Below are positions 44,561 to 56,170 of a stretch of DNA of 64,000 nt, piece after piece. The stretch is from the NCBI GenBank assembly GCA_027625915.1, contig JANTQA010000070.1, positions 12,343,001 to 12,407,000 of the forward strand, given 5' to 3'. Under the pieces are notes generated by a model. The model had not been told where the DNA came from. It saw only the letters and a list, made by a program, of their open reading frames with translations, and did not search any database. Each line of letters begins with the position of its first letter. Position 1 is the stretch's first letter. This DNA comes from Anaeramoeba flamelloides. Its lineage: Eukaryota; Metamonada; Anaeramoebidae. The translations under genes and the position numbers were made by a program.

Positions 44561-45328
44561 TTAATCAATAACAAAACAATTATACTATTATTCATCATTG
44601 TTAATGAGACATGGGCCCATTTTCTTCCCAGTAATTTTTTTATATTCGATCTAATTATAACTATTTAAAATATTAAGCTAAGTGTTTATTTGAAATTCAT
44701 TTTTTAGAATTGGAAACTTGAAGAATTTCTTGGTATTTTTTTTTTTTATTTCAAATGAGGACTGAAAAATTTATTGTGTTGTTTTTTTATTTAACAGTGG
44801 TATAGATCTATTGTCACAAATGTACTATTTTTCCTTTGTCTTTTTAATATATACTTGCATTTAGTTTATATTAGAACCTAGCGAATGTTAATCTGTATTT
44901 TTCACCTTTCTATGGGAATAGTGCATTTCCAGAATTGTCTCTAATTAAAACATGATATAATTACAAGTAAAATATAATCGCGGTTAATTATTTAAATGAC
45001 TCTAAAAGATATATTATTAATATTTATGAAGGATCAATTATTGGATTTTTACTAATTATCTCAATTAAAAATTAATATTTTTGAAATTATTTTTTAGATT
45101 ACTTTACTCGCTTTAAACAAGAAACCAAAATAATGACATTCTATCTTGGATAATTAATATTTAACACATCAAAATTTTACTTTTTTACATCCTTTTAATT
45201 AAAATATTTCTTAATTATTAACATAAAAAACTAAATATCTTTAATTTTCTTATCCTTTTTACAAACTAATTGTATTATCTAAATATTTTTAATTGTGCAA
45301 AATTATTTTTTCAAAATAATCTTTAAAG

Positions 45329-45528
45329 TAGAGTTTGCTCCACTTTTAACCCTCAAACTTTCAAATAAATTTAAGCAACATAAAAACCTCAAATTAAGGC
45401 ACATTATTTGGAATTTTTTTTTACATAAATTATTTCATTAGTATTTGAATTTTATGTTTTAATTTGAGATTTTTTTTAGACCTTAAATTTCTTTGAAAAT
45501 TTGTGTCTTTAAAATAGAATTGGATGTA
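45329..45528. mobile_element. Foldback MITE, copy 4 (most diverged)
   Basis: TA-flanked. Left end gagtttgctccactttta, right end taaaatagaattggatg, with internal aaaacctcaaattaaggcac and tttaatttgagattttttt. It aligns with the three better copies but has many changes. Confidence 0.7.
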
Positions 45529-47052
45529 ATTATTTAATTTTTGTAAAAAATTAATTGTTTAGTTACTAATCTACATCTAGAGACCAATATAAAAAAGATA
45601 TTTTGCAAATTTGGAGTCTACAAAAAGAAGGCCAACATTTAATTTTGTCTTATCAACAATTCAGGTTATTTTTTCAAATTCTTGAATTTTTAGTAATATA
45701 CTGATCATTTTTAATTGATGAGGATCAACAAATAATACTGGTTGACTAATCGATTTTTTAGAGAAATTGGAACTCCGATACACTAATAACATTCATATTT
45801 TATATCAATATTACTTTATTAATTTTGCGGTATACCTTATAGATACAAATATCTAAACAAATATTTTAATTTTTATTTTTAAAAAATAGTGAAAAAAAAA
45901 TTATTCGTGAAGGAAACACAAAACATTAATACACATGAAAAAATCTTTAGAACTATGTAATTTAATGGAATCGCACGAAAAACATTTATTAACCACAATT
46001 TTAAAAGTTTTTATTTTGTTGAATATATCATTATTATATTTTAAGAATAATAAGGAAGGATTTCTTAATTTTTTTCTGTTTTATATTTTTTCTTGATGAA
46101 AAATATTAATTTTGACATCAAATAAAAAGAAAATAATCTATCCTTATCATTCTAAACTATCTTTTATTCAAATTCATATAACTAAAGTAAATGAATTACA
46201 TCTTTTGAAAGTGTTAGAATTGATATTAGAAGAGAAATCTTGTTTTGAAAATTATAAAATTTAGATTATTTATTCACCTTGTTTCTTTTTTTTTTTCTTT
46301 CTCATTTTTTTACAAGTAATTCGTTTACAATATTTTATTTATTTATTTTTTTACCTTTTTATTTACAAGCTCTATTTATCACTTTTCACAAATAATAATT
46401 TTGAAATTAATAGCAGTTCCAGGCTAAAATGAAAATATTACATTTCACTAAATAATTATTAGTATAATTCTAATTACTCTTGGCATGGAAAATTAATTGG
46501 ATAAATATACACTTGGGTGTATTTTTAATAACTTGCTAAGCGATGTTTAAACGTAGAAAAAAACATTTATTTATATTAAAAAGTTATAAAATACAATTTT
46601 ATGGGAATATAATTTATTTCAAAAAGCTGATAACAGATCCTAAAATCCTTAATTATTATTGATATTTGGTGATTATTTTTTATGATCTCAGTTCAGTAAA
46701 CAGTCACCCCAAATATAATTTTCTTTAAATAAAAGGTTTTTAAGAGGTAAAATCACTTGGCCTTCATTATTGACTTACTCAAGGAGAATTTTGTCAAAAA
46801 AAAAAAAAAAAAATTCCATTATTAAAAGGTACTTCTTTCAGTTGAAAAAGGTCAAATAACAAAATATATAATTCACATTAAAGATAATCATTTAAACAAA
46901 AAATCCAAAAAAAAAAAAAAAAATTGTTAATGATAATGATTAATATCTTGCAAACTAAAAAGTAGAGATATAGTATTTTCGTTTCATTTGATGTTTTGAA
47001 TAAAATTATTAATATTCCGATAGCGAATTCATAAACTAAAATTCAAAATTTT

Positions 47053-47385
47053 CCACACAGCTAAAACGTTCCAAACAATCACAATAATAAAATTCCATTT
47101 AAATTGGAGATAATTTTGATTTTTCTGAAATATGAAAATCATTTTTTCATCTTTTAGTTTTTCTTTTCATTTCGTTTTTTGAATTACGTAATTTGTTTCG
47201 TTGGATCAAAATTTTTTTGAACAATTGATATTATGTTAAAGTTGATTTGTTCAAAATAGAAGAACTCAAATAAAATTAATTGGTAGTATCTAACCATTTG
47301 ATCGATCAATAATCCTAATAGAATTTAAACAAATTTACTAATGTATTTTTTTGTTTTGCTCTCTCCAAATTTTTTAACAGCCCCA
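47053..47385. repeat. Repeat family A, copy 3 (inverted, partial)
   Basis: The complement of this stretch follows the right part of 11757-12846. Plus-strand landmarks: ccatttgatcgatcaataat, ttacgtaatttgtttcgttg, ttttcatttcgttttttgaa. Only the portion after the inner terminal repeat is present. Confidence 0.65.
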
Positions 47386-48086
47386 AGATTTATTTGTATT
47401 GATAATTATTTATTTATTGTTTTGTGAGTATTGTAATTTATAAACAAGTGTTAACATTTCAATTAGTGAATGGTTCTAATTTGATAAATCTTCTTTAATT
47501 GATTAAATAAGTTTTTTTTTCTTCACAAATCGAATTTTGGTGTGTTAAAAATTTTGAATTGGGGTTTATTTTTAGATTTAATTATGGTTATCAAATGAAA
47601 GAAAAAATATGTAAAATATTATTTCGGAATATGAACTTTAACTACTTTTTTACAATTACAATATATTTGGTACTTTTTTTCATTTGTCAATTTTTTTCGT
47701 TAGGATGGTTTTATTGTTAGGGTTAAATGTTAAAAAAAAAAAATCTGTAAAAGAGGTGATTTATAATTGGCGAAATTCATGTCTTCTAAATCAAAGTGTG
47801 CTTAAACATTGGTACTTAGAAACAGCCATTAGAAGAATTTTAAACTCAATTTAGTTTTATATTTTTTCTGTTATGGTACAATTATATTTTCATTAAAATC
47901 TATTCAAAAATTTATTCCAAAATTCCAATATCAAAAATAAAAACCTTATAATAAAAAATGTAATTAATAATAAATTAAATTAAAATTTTTTATTTTTTTT
48001 CTTCAAAAAAAAAAAAAAATTAATACAAAAAACAAAAATAAAATAAAATTTTAAAATTTTGAATTCATAATGATAAAAATAATAAT

Positions 48087-50207
48087 TTACCATATAATTT
48101 CATAAAGCTGCTCTAAAAAAATAATTGCTGCTTTATCCGTTCTAAAAGTTACGATCCCGGCCTTTTTCACAATAAAAGAGGGGAAGATAATTTGTTTCAG
48201 AATACAAGAATCGAGATTGATTTTAAAAACAGAAAAAAACTGTCTTTGCAATAGCGGGATTAGATTTTTCCCATATTTCCCAGCCATGCCCGATTCGATT
48301 ATTCGAATTATTTTTGCATAAGGAAATTGTAAAACAATATCACTGATTCCATTCACTGGGACACTATAACCCAATTTGATGGGCTGTGTCTTCTTGTTTG
48401 TCTTTTTTTTTGGGTTATAAATAATTTGATGATCATCAATTTGTTTCTTTGAAATGACCGAATTCCAATAATAGTGTGCCCAGTCGGCAATAAACCCTGA
48501 CATTTCGGAAGCCTGGAATTTCACTGGGCTGATTAGACAATCGAATTTTTGCGAAAGCCATTGCAAAATGCCTGTTTGCTTCAAAATTTCATTTGACTTT
48601 GCATTAAGCAAGACTAATGGTAAGGTGACTAGCAGTGTTTGGTTTTTTGATTGCACCCAATGTTCTTGTTGGATGGATTGGACTGTTTTAATTGTAGAAA
48701 AAATTAAGGTCGCAATTTTTTCTCCTTGATCATATATCAAAAATTCAAGTGTAGGGATAATTTTTTGATCATCGTTAATCCCGACAATTAAATTATTGAA
48801 TTTAAGAGACGCAGTGTACGAAGACCCATTTAGATCTTCTTCATAAAAATCTAATAATTTTGTTTTTTTTCTATTTCTTCTTTGTTTTCTTCTTCTTCTT
48901 CTTCTTCTTCTTCTTTGTCCATTATAATTATTTTCATTTCCACTATCATTGTCGCTACCACTTTCACTTTCACTTTCATCAACGTCTTCGTGTAAATATG
49001 AAGAATTTTTTATTTTTGATTTTTTTATGTTTTGAGAACGATTATCTAAAAATAAACACAAATCCTTTAAAACCTGTGTAAATATTAATTGGAGTCTTTG
49101 TTGATAACTTGATTGTCTGGAATACTTTGTTAAATATGTTTCATTACAAACCAAGGGACTTGCTCTTAGTACTTTCCATCTGCCACAAAAATCAGAACCC
49201 TGGATCTTTTCTAATAGATTTTTTTTATTTGTACTAATATTTCTGGTTTGATTTAAGATATTAGTAATTGAGTGAATTGTTTTTTCTTCTTCTCTTTTGC
49301 TTTTTGATTTCTTTTTCTGATTGTTTTTTTTGTTTTGTCTTCTTTTTTTTTTGATCATCATTTCCTCTTCAATTTGTTTTTTGAAAATTTTTTCAAAGAT
49401 TTCTGGGTTGATTTTATTTTTATTTTTTGATCTTTGAACGAAAGTTTCTTGATTTGTATTGAAAATTTCTTTTTTTTTTCCTTTTTCTTTTTCTTTTTCT
49501 TTTTCTTTTTCTTTTTCTTTTTCTTTTTCTTGGTCTATTTTCTCGAAAAACTCTGTTTCTGTTGAAATTTTGTTAAAATTTTGAGTTGTTTCCATTTCAT
49601 TTTCAATTTCTTCTTTGTTTTCTTTTTCCTTTTCTTCTTCTTGTTCTTCTTCTTCTTCTTCTTCTTCCATTTCAATTTCTTCTACATTTTCTTCTTCCAT
49701 AAAATCTTCATTGGTATTACCAACATCAATTTCTGGAAGTAAATCATTCTCAATTTCTTCTTCGTCGTCTTCTTTTTCAATGTTTTCTTGTTGTTGTTCT
49801 TTTTCAATTTCATTATTTGGTTGATTGTTAATTACTATTGGATAATAATTTGGTTTTTGAAATTCCGATGATTTTTTATTTGATTTTTGTTGGTTTTGAT
49901 CGACAGGTTGTAAAACTCTTTTCCTGTTGTTACTTGTGTGTGCAATCTGAAACTGAAAATTCGATTTGCTTTGGACTTTTCTTCTTTTTTCATTTTGTTG
50001 GTTTGGGTTTGTGTTTTCTTTTCTGGTGATTTGGAACTCAAATGGTTGTTTATATTTTACTGATCGTTTTTGTGTTTGTTGTTTTCTTCTTTCACTCTGC
50101 TTGAGAACTTTTTTAGCTTGAATGTCAAATATTACATTTCTAGTGGGTCGTTTGTATGGCCCTCTTTGAGATCTGTTTCTTTGTCTACGTTCTAACCTTG
50201 AACTCAT
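48087..50207 (-). CDS. CENP-L-like inner kinetochore protein with long basic N-terminal extension
   Basis: Single exon, 706 residues. Residues 1-330 are low complexity: Arg/Lys/Gln-rich with FEFQI/FQFQI motifs, then acidic runs and an eight-fold KE repeat. Residues about 331-706 resemble CENP-L. CGRWKVLRASPLVCNETYLT parallels the family start W-LYRVSPLY-FSY; LLVTLPLVLLNAKSNEI parallels TCLPLFLVNGAES; WLSQKFDCLISPVKFQASEM (about 550-569) parallels WFQKTFDC-FSPLAI-AFNL; KLGYSVPVNGISDIVLQF parallels LWSVP...LDISY. An acidic and poly-Arg insert (about 405-450) splits the first half. CENP-L (Fta1/Iml3 in yeasts) pairs with CENP-N in the CCAN, which anchors kinetochores on CENP-A nucleosomes. The basic extension could bind DNA. 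Matches were recalled by eye. The repeated order of motifs makes orthology likely. Confidence 0.7.
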   Translation of the reverse strand: MSSRLERRQRNRSQRGPYKRPTRNVIFDIQAKKVLKQSERRKQQTQKRSVKYKQPFEFQITRKENTNPNQQNEKRRKVQSKSNFQFQIAHTSNNRKRVLQPVDQNQQKSNKKSSEFQKPNYYPIVINNQPNNEIEKEQQQENIEKEDDEEEIENDLLPEIDVGNTNEDFMEEENVEEIEMEEEEEEEEQEEEKEKENKEEIENEMETTQNFNKISTETEFFEKIDQEKEKEKEKEKEKEKEKGKKKEIFNTNQETFVQRSKNKNKINPEIFEKIFKKQIEEEMMIKKKRRQNKKNNQKKKSKSKREEEKTIHSITNILNQTRNISTNKKNLLEKIQGSDFCGRWKVLRASPLVCNETYLTKYSRQSSYQQRLQLIFTQVLKDLCLFLDNRSQNIKKSKIKNSSYLHEDVDESESESGSDNDSGNENNYNGQRRRRRRRRRKQRRNRKKTKLLDFYEEDLNGSSYTASLKFNNLIVGINDDQKIIPTLEFLIYDQGEKIATLIFSTIKTVQSIQQEHWVQSKNQTLLVTLPLVLLNAKSNEILKQTGILQWLSQKFDCLISPVKFQASEMSGFIADWAHYYWNSVISKKQIDDHQIIYNPKKKTNKKTQPIKLGYSVPVNGISDIVLQFPYAKIIRIIESGMAGKYGKNLIPLLQRQFFSVFKINLDSCILKQIIFPSFIVKKAGIVTFRTDKAAIIFLEQLYEIIW
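49480..49532. repeat. 6-bp repeat encoding a KE tract in the CENP-L-like gene
   Basis: About eight copies of tctttt (plus-strand reading) encode alternating Lys-Glu on the minus strand. Confidence 0.9.
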
Positions 50208-50900
50208 ATTGTAAATTAAAAAGTTTAATTATTTGGACAAAAATAAAAAAATTAAATCTTGAACGTTTCCAGTTTTTTAATTTGGGATTTTAAGCAACCG
50301 AAATCACTTATTCAATTATTTACCAAAAAATTAAACTCATTTTTCTCTTTTTCCTAAATCTATTCGTTAGGAATTATTTTTTCTAAAAAAATGAAATTTT
50401 CACAACCTTCCAAATATAAACATATTCTGGTTAGTATATGGAATATCTTTTTACAGAAAAATACTTCTAAGTTTCTTTTATTTTTTGATTCATAATGTTA
50501 TCAAAAGAAAGCCTGCAGAAAAGTTTAATCCGTGTTTCAAAATAAAAAGCGTGTTTTTTTTTGGTATAGAAGACCTATAACTAAACAGATCAAAGTAACC
50601 AATAATAAACCCAAAAAAATATGTCTATTGGTTTCTTAAAGTTCTATTTATTAAGGGATTAGTCTATATTAAATTTTTTTAGGTAAATTTAATAGAGATT
50701 TAGAATTTTTTTTGCCAATTACTTAGATTTCAAATCAAAGTGAAAAACTTCTTTGTATATTAATGCTAATCTTGCTAAATGACATTCATTAAATTTAGTT
50801 ATTGTTTTTATAGAAATAAAAAATTTTTACATTTTTTCACTTTTTCTTGAAAGTTTCTTTTTTTCAACTTTTCGCAAAAATACAAAAAATAAAAAAAAAT

Positions 50901-51008
50901 ATGAGCAAGAAAGCAAAGCCTTGTTATGTTTGTGGAAGACATACAAAAAATAGTTTGAAAAATAAACCTGAAAGGGTTTTTTTGGATTTGCATGAAAACA
51001 TAGTTTGA
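50901..51008 (+). CDS. Possible small CxxC protein or first exon, 35 residues
   Basis: An ATG preceded by an A-rich leader, as at other genes here, opens 35 codons: MSKKAKPCYVCGRHTKNSLK, then NKPERVFLDLHENIV and TGA. The KPCYVCGR motif could be one knuckle of a zinc ribbon, and the composition is protein-like. No second CxxC is seen, so either this is a short protein or the first exon of a gene whose continuation I cannot find. A longer antisense ORF overlaps it and looks like chance. Confidence 0.35.
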   Translation: MSKKAKPCYVCGRHTKNSLKNKPERVFLDLHENIV

Positions 51009-51596
51009 TTCAAAAAAAATATACAATATATACTTTACTCTTAATAAAAGATTTTCTTTCTTTTCTTGTACCATTCTTTTTTTTCATGAATCTAATTTTT
51101 GAGTTTACACTCTTTTGTTTTTTGTTGAATTTGAAGTTTTTTTAAGTGTTCCCAAATTACCAATCCAAAATTTTTTGTCAGAGTCAAAAAAAATCAAAGA
51201 AAAGAATAAGAACTATTTTTTAAAAAAGTAATTTTTGATAAAACAAATTGGGTTCTTTATAGATTCAAGTTGGATGAATAGAAGTGAAGGAGAAAATATT
51301 CACCATTTTTAAATTATTTTTTCGTTTTTAAAAATGAGAATAAATATTATTTTTGAGAAAATAATTAAATCCAAAATTAATCAAAAAATTCTCATCCGTT
51401 TAAGATCTTTTTTCAAAAAAAAAATTTTAAAAATCACTTTTTTTGACAGAATTGTAAAATTTTAAAAAAACAAGAACTAAAAGTTCTAACATTGAAAAAA
51501 CCTGTCTATTTTCAATTTTAAACATATTTCATGATAAGGATTCCTTATTTAGTTATTGGACAAAAAAAAAAAATTAATATAGACTAGTCCCTTAAA

Positions 51597-51910
51597 AAGA
51601 AATACTAAAAATGAAGGATCAAATTGCAAAATTTATCTCAACAAATAGAGTTAATTTTTTAGAAATTTTTAAGAAAAAAATTCAAAAAAATTGAGAATAT
51701 TATGAAAAAATATGAATAAAAATACATGAATAATTTAGATTATACTCAAAATATCAAGGGGTTTACTTTCATAATTGATTTGAACTTAGATATACTATTG
51801 GTCAGTGAATTGGGTGTTGCCTCGGAAAAAGAAGAAAAAAAAAACATAGATTTTATTCGGAAACACTGATTATCGTTGTTCGGCCTTCATTATTTTGATC
51901 ACAGTAAGTT
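51597..51910. repeat. H repeat, copy 1
   Basis: Matches 55850-56170 in inverted orientation (aaggatcaaattgcaaaatt, aatagagttaattttt, ttgaaactta-like, ggtgttgcc, attattttgatcac). Shorter related blocks occur near 17830-17940 and 44070-44130. No ORF. Confidence 0.7.
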
Positions 51911-54900
51911 TTAAAAACAGTAAAAAGTAATTAAGTGTTTAGGACCTCTCTGGTTAGTCTATAAGTAAGGTATATGCATTGAAAGTCAATCATTTTAGTG
52001 TTACTAAAATTTCAAATTTCTCTATAAAAAATCTTATATCCCTTAGCACCATGGATTTACCTATCTTTCAACAAGTTTTAAATAAGAGATTTAAAATGAT
52101 ATTGATATATTAATACATTTATTCTCTAATTTGTCTTTAATCCAGATTAGAATTATAATAAAAAATTAAAATAGTTAAAAGATAAGATATTCAAGTTATT
52201 GTATTTTTTTTTTGATATTGGAAAAAAATTCATTTTTATTCATTTTTACATTTTCTTTAAAGATTTTTATTTTTTTTTAAATTTTAAAAAAATGGGAAAT
52301 TTCATTACAATAATAGTTATTCAAAACCTATTGTATTGATTTAGTAATAATAACAATTAAATAGTGTTGTTAATTTTATGATAAAGGAAAAAAATAAATA
52401 AAAAAATATATTACAGAGAAATTTTCATTTTTTTTTTTAGAATAAAATACAATAAATATCCAATTAGGAGAAAAATGAAATCTATTACTTTAGGCCAAAA
52501 TTTCAAAATTTCAATATGAATAATTTTTAAAAAAAATATTTCAACTAATAGAAATTACTTGAAAAAACAATCAAAAAAAAAAAAAAAGGCAAAATAATTT
52601 GATTTATTAAATTGGAATTAAACCAATATAAAAAACTTTTTTGATAGATAAAGTAATCCACTTAATTTAATGATAAAAATCAAAAATAACTTTCAAATAT
52701 TATTCAAAATATAATAAAATCATCCTCAAAACCAAAAAAAATTTTTTATTAATTTTGAATTTTTTTATTATGAAAAATTTGAAAAATATATTTGTAAATT
52801 TTGAATTTTTCCAATCTAAATTAATCCAGATCCTGTTAAATAATTTTCGATCTATGGTCTTTTATTCAATAATATTGTTTATTTTCTGCCTAGATTTTAA
52901 AAAGTCAAAAATTAAAAAATTGTAAAAAATAAAAAAAAAAAACAAAGATTAATCTGACTCGTATTGATGGCCAAATCATTTAAATTTGAAAAAAAATATT
53001 GTTGAAAAAATTTCCAAATTTTAAAATAAAAAAAAAATTGTATTTTTTTGAAAAATTTAATTTGTATTTCTTTTATTTTTTTATTGTTTAGAATCAAATA
53101 TATATAATGATATTGATATTGGATTGTAATCAATAGATCAAAAATTTTTAAATGTGGCGTCAAAATACCTTTTGTTATGGAAAATTTATTAATCAAGTAT
53201 TTTCGGCAATATTAGGATGTAAAGGGAACCCAATTTAAAACACGTAAAGTATGATATGTTTTAATCATTAAAAAAGGGAGTTTTTTGATGAGTAAACAAA
53301 CTTTTCAAAAAAAAAAAAATTATTTTGACAAAATTAGGAAAAATAATATAATCACAATAACCAAAAAAAAATCCCTAATATGGATAATTTCTTTTTCAAG
53401 TTATTTTTTTTATTGTAGATAACTATACAATTTTTCAGAATAAAATTTTCTTAATAAGATAATTTTTTATAAATTTTGTATCTTATAATGATTTGATAAC
53501 AATTAGAATTAAAAAATTGTTTTTCAAAGGCAGTTAGTATTTTTGGCGTTCTAAGGTAAAATTATATATATACTTTTTAATTATAAAATTTTCTTTTTAA
53601 AATAATTAATTAATTATTCAATATCTTTGAATCTTTTCAAAAAAATTCAAAATAAAAATTTTATTTCAATAGTAACGAGAATATTTGGTGTTCTAAAAAA
53701 TATATATTATATTAGGATTTATCCTTTTATCCTCTGTTTTAAAAAAATCTATTTATTTATCAAAATAAATCATTTTTTATCATTAAATTCCAATTATACC
53801 TAGTTGTGCAACAGTTGTAAACGGCACTTTTATATTGCTTGATTTTATTATTTGGTAATTAAAACCCAATCCCAAGTTTTAAAAAAAAAAAAAAAAAACT
53901 TCCAAAATAATGTTAATAATCCAAACAAATTATTTGGAGTGCTTCCCGGGTTACAAGTGTGGATTTTAATACCAAGCAATCTACTCGGTATCATAGATAA
54001 TATTAAAGGTTATCATCAATTTTAAACATTTTTATTATAAATTGGCAAATTAATTATTAATTTATCTTTTTAAGACATGTAGATTATCACCAATTTGATT
54101 TTTTTTACAGATAATTCTGAAATATTTCTGATAATATTAAAAATCCACGCTAAAGGACAAATCTAAACTAATCAAAAGAAAAAAAAAGTATAGTAATAAA
54201 TTTTGAAAATTTTTTTTATTTAAACTAATTCACTGCTTAAAAAACGATATAAAAAAACAATAAAAATTGAAAAAAAGTCTTTAAAAATAAGTTTAAATGA
54301 TGATTTCTTATTCAAATTTTTGTAATAAGATAAAAAATATATCTTAAAATTTTGAGTTGGCAAAGATATTTTCAGGAAGAATTGTTAAATACTCGAAAAC
54401 TATTTTTATTCGTGATGAAATCAGATATCTGTGCCATTGGGATAAAATCCAGATAATCTTAATTTCTCACTAAATAATAATTGTCACAAATTTCTCTATT
54501 CTTTAGTATTTGAAACCTAGTGAAACAACACTCCATTAACAAAAATAGAAAGGTACAATTTTGTTGTAATTTTAATTTCTGAATGTTTTACTTATCTCTG
54601 GATTTGGTCTTACAAAATAAGAAACAAACAGTTTAATAAAAAACAGAGAACAATTTAAAAGTCTGAAAAAGATAAAAATGATAATAAATGTATTAATAAT
54701 CAGAAATCTAATTTAGAAACAAAAACAAGAAATGAGAAAAAAATTTGTACTAAAAATGAATTTTTATTTAAGAATGATTAAACTATTATTTGGGGCACTT
54801 ATACTTAGTTCTTGTTAAAAATTTTTCAGATCCAAGGTCTTAAAATTTTTTTTTTTAAATTTATGAATGATTGAAATTTATTAGCTTGGCTAAAGTATTC

Positions 54901-54964
54901 TAAGAATATGGGGTTTTCTGGTTCTCCAATTTGAAAAATTGAAAAGCCTGATCAAAAAGATTAT

Positions 54965-55610
54965 TTATTTTAATTTAAATTCGATACCTTCTGAATCTTC
55001 GTCAAGAATCAATCCACATGCTAAACGGGCACTTGGGTGTGTTGTGCCAGTGGCTTCCATACAGTCTTTTTCATCTTCTTCAAGTTCTGAGACATTTTCC
55101 ATTTGACCTTCTGGAACAAAAACAACACATTCACCACAAGCAATTCCCTTTATAAGATCATAATTTCATTTTATGAAGAAACAAAAAGAAAAAGAAAAAG
55201 AAAAAAAAAAAAATAAATTCAAAAGGAGAAAATAATAAAAGTAAAAAAGAAAAGAAACAATTTTGAATTTTTCTTATAAAGATCTTACACCATTACAACT
55301 TCCTGGGATGAAAGAGTGGCCTGCGTTTTCTACGGCTTCAAAGAGAGTGTCTCCTTCTATTGTTTGTGAAAAAGTTAACACGATAAAATAATTATTTTTT
55401 ATTTTTTTTTTTGTTTCAGTCACCAAAGTAAAGCAAAGAAAAAAAAAATAAAAATTGATTTGAAAAAAAAAAAAAAAAAATTTAACCTTCAAATTCGATA
55501 GCGTGTTTATTTCCTTCTTTGTCATGAACGAAAACTTCGAGGAATCTTTTTGGGATGTTAAGTCCAGATAATTTGGATTTTTTGAGGTTTGATGAGACGA
55601 TTGAAAGCAT
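54965..55610 (-). CDS. 2Fe-2S ferredoxin, hydrogenosomal/mitochondrial type (3 exons)
   Basis: Exons 55610-55487, 55356-55289 and 55147-54965 join in frame to 124 residues; introns (130 and 141 nt) are GT...AG. Residues 1-22 (MLSIVSSNLKKSKLSGLNIP) are Ser/Lys-rich without acidic residues and could be an organelle-targeting presequence. The [2Fe-2S] ligands are in SCNGGIACGEC (Cx5Cx2C) and the later RLACGLIL. Splicing after CNG is needed for correct Cys spacing, which supports the intron model. The C-terminus (ARLACGLIL...EGIEFKL) closely recalls Trichomonas hydrogenosomal ferredoxin (ARLACAITL...GAVFEL). Such ferredoxins pass electrons between pyruvate:ferredoxin oxidoreductase and hydrogenase in anaerobes, or serve Fe-S cluster synthesis. 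Which role applies here cannot be told from sequence. Confidence 0.92.
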
Positions 55611-55849
55611 GTTAAATAAATTTAGGGATAAAATGAAAAAAAATGAATTCTCATCAGAGAAAATTTTGATTTACTGAAGAAGTATTCAAAGCCTTGTTTT
55701 CAGTTAATATTTGAATGAAAACAGAACAACAGATGAAATTTCCATTGTGAAGATTTGGCTTTCAACAAAAATGTTATTTTCATAAATTAGCTTTGGTATT
55801 TCTCCGTCAAGTTAAAAAGTGTTTCAAGAAAGATTGAGAAGTTTTTTGT

Positions 55850-56170
55850 TAGAGTGATCAAAATAATGGTTCCACAACGAATATAATCCGTGTTCTAAAG
55901 TATTAGCCGTGTTTTTTTTTTCTTCTGGTTCCAAGGCAACATCCAATTGGTTACCAAATAGTATCCTAAGTTTCAATCAATTTTGAAAGTAAACATCTGG
56001 TTATTTTAAGTAAAATTTTGATTATTCATGCAATTAGTTGAAAATATTCTGCATATTCTCAATTTTTTGATAATTTTTGATTTTTTTTATGATTAAATAT
56101 TGATTCTAAAATTTACTCTATTTTCTGAGATAAATTTAGCAATTTGATCCTACATTTTTTGAATATCTAT
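55850..56170. repeat. H repeat, copy 2 (inverted)
   Basis: Complement of 51597-51910, beginning gtgatcaaaataatggttcc and ending gcaatttgatcctacatttt. With its partner it brackets the ferredoxin gene and about 3 kb of upstream DNA. Confidence 0.7.

Larger units (their letters stand above)
42989..48086. other. Intergenic AT-rich region with repeat remnants
   Basis: No gene supported. It contains a lone J right end (43390-43451), D element copy 3 (44163-44560), MITE copy 4 (45329-45528) and repeat A copy 3 (47053-47385). The 45530-47050 part shows nothing recognisable. Confidence 0.6.
50208..54964. other. Intergenic AT-rich region with a candidate small ORF and one H repeat
   Basis: Besides the possible small CxxC ORF (50901-51008) and the H repeat (51597-51910) nothing coding is supported. 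A short GC patch (tgcttcccgggttacaagtg) at about 53940-53959 stands out but fits no RNA family I know. Numerous A and T runs. Confidence 0.55.

Noticed and set aside
53935-53995. GC patch (tgcttcccgggttacaagtg...ctactcggtatc) considered as a tRNA
   Set aside because: No T-arm GTTC-type consensus and no cloverleaf could be drawn.
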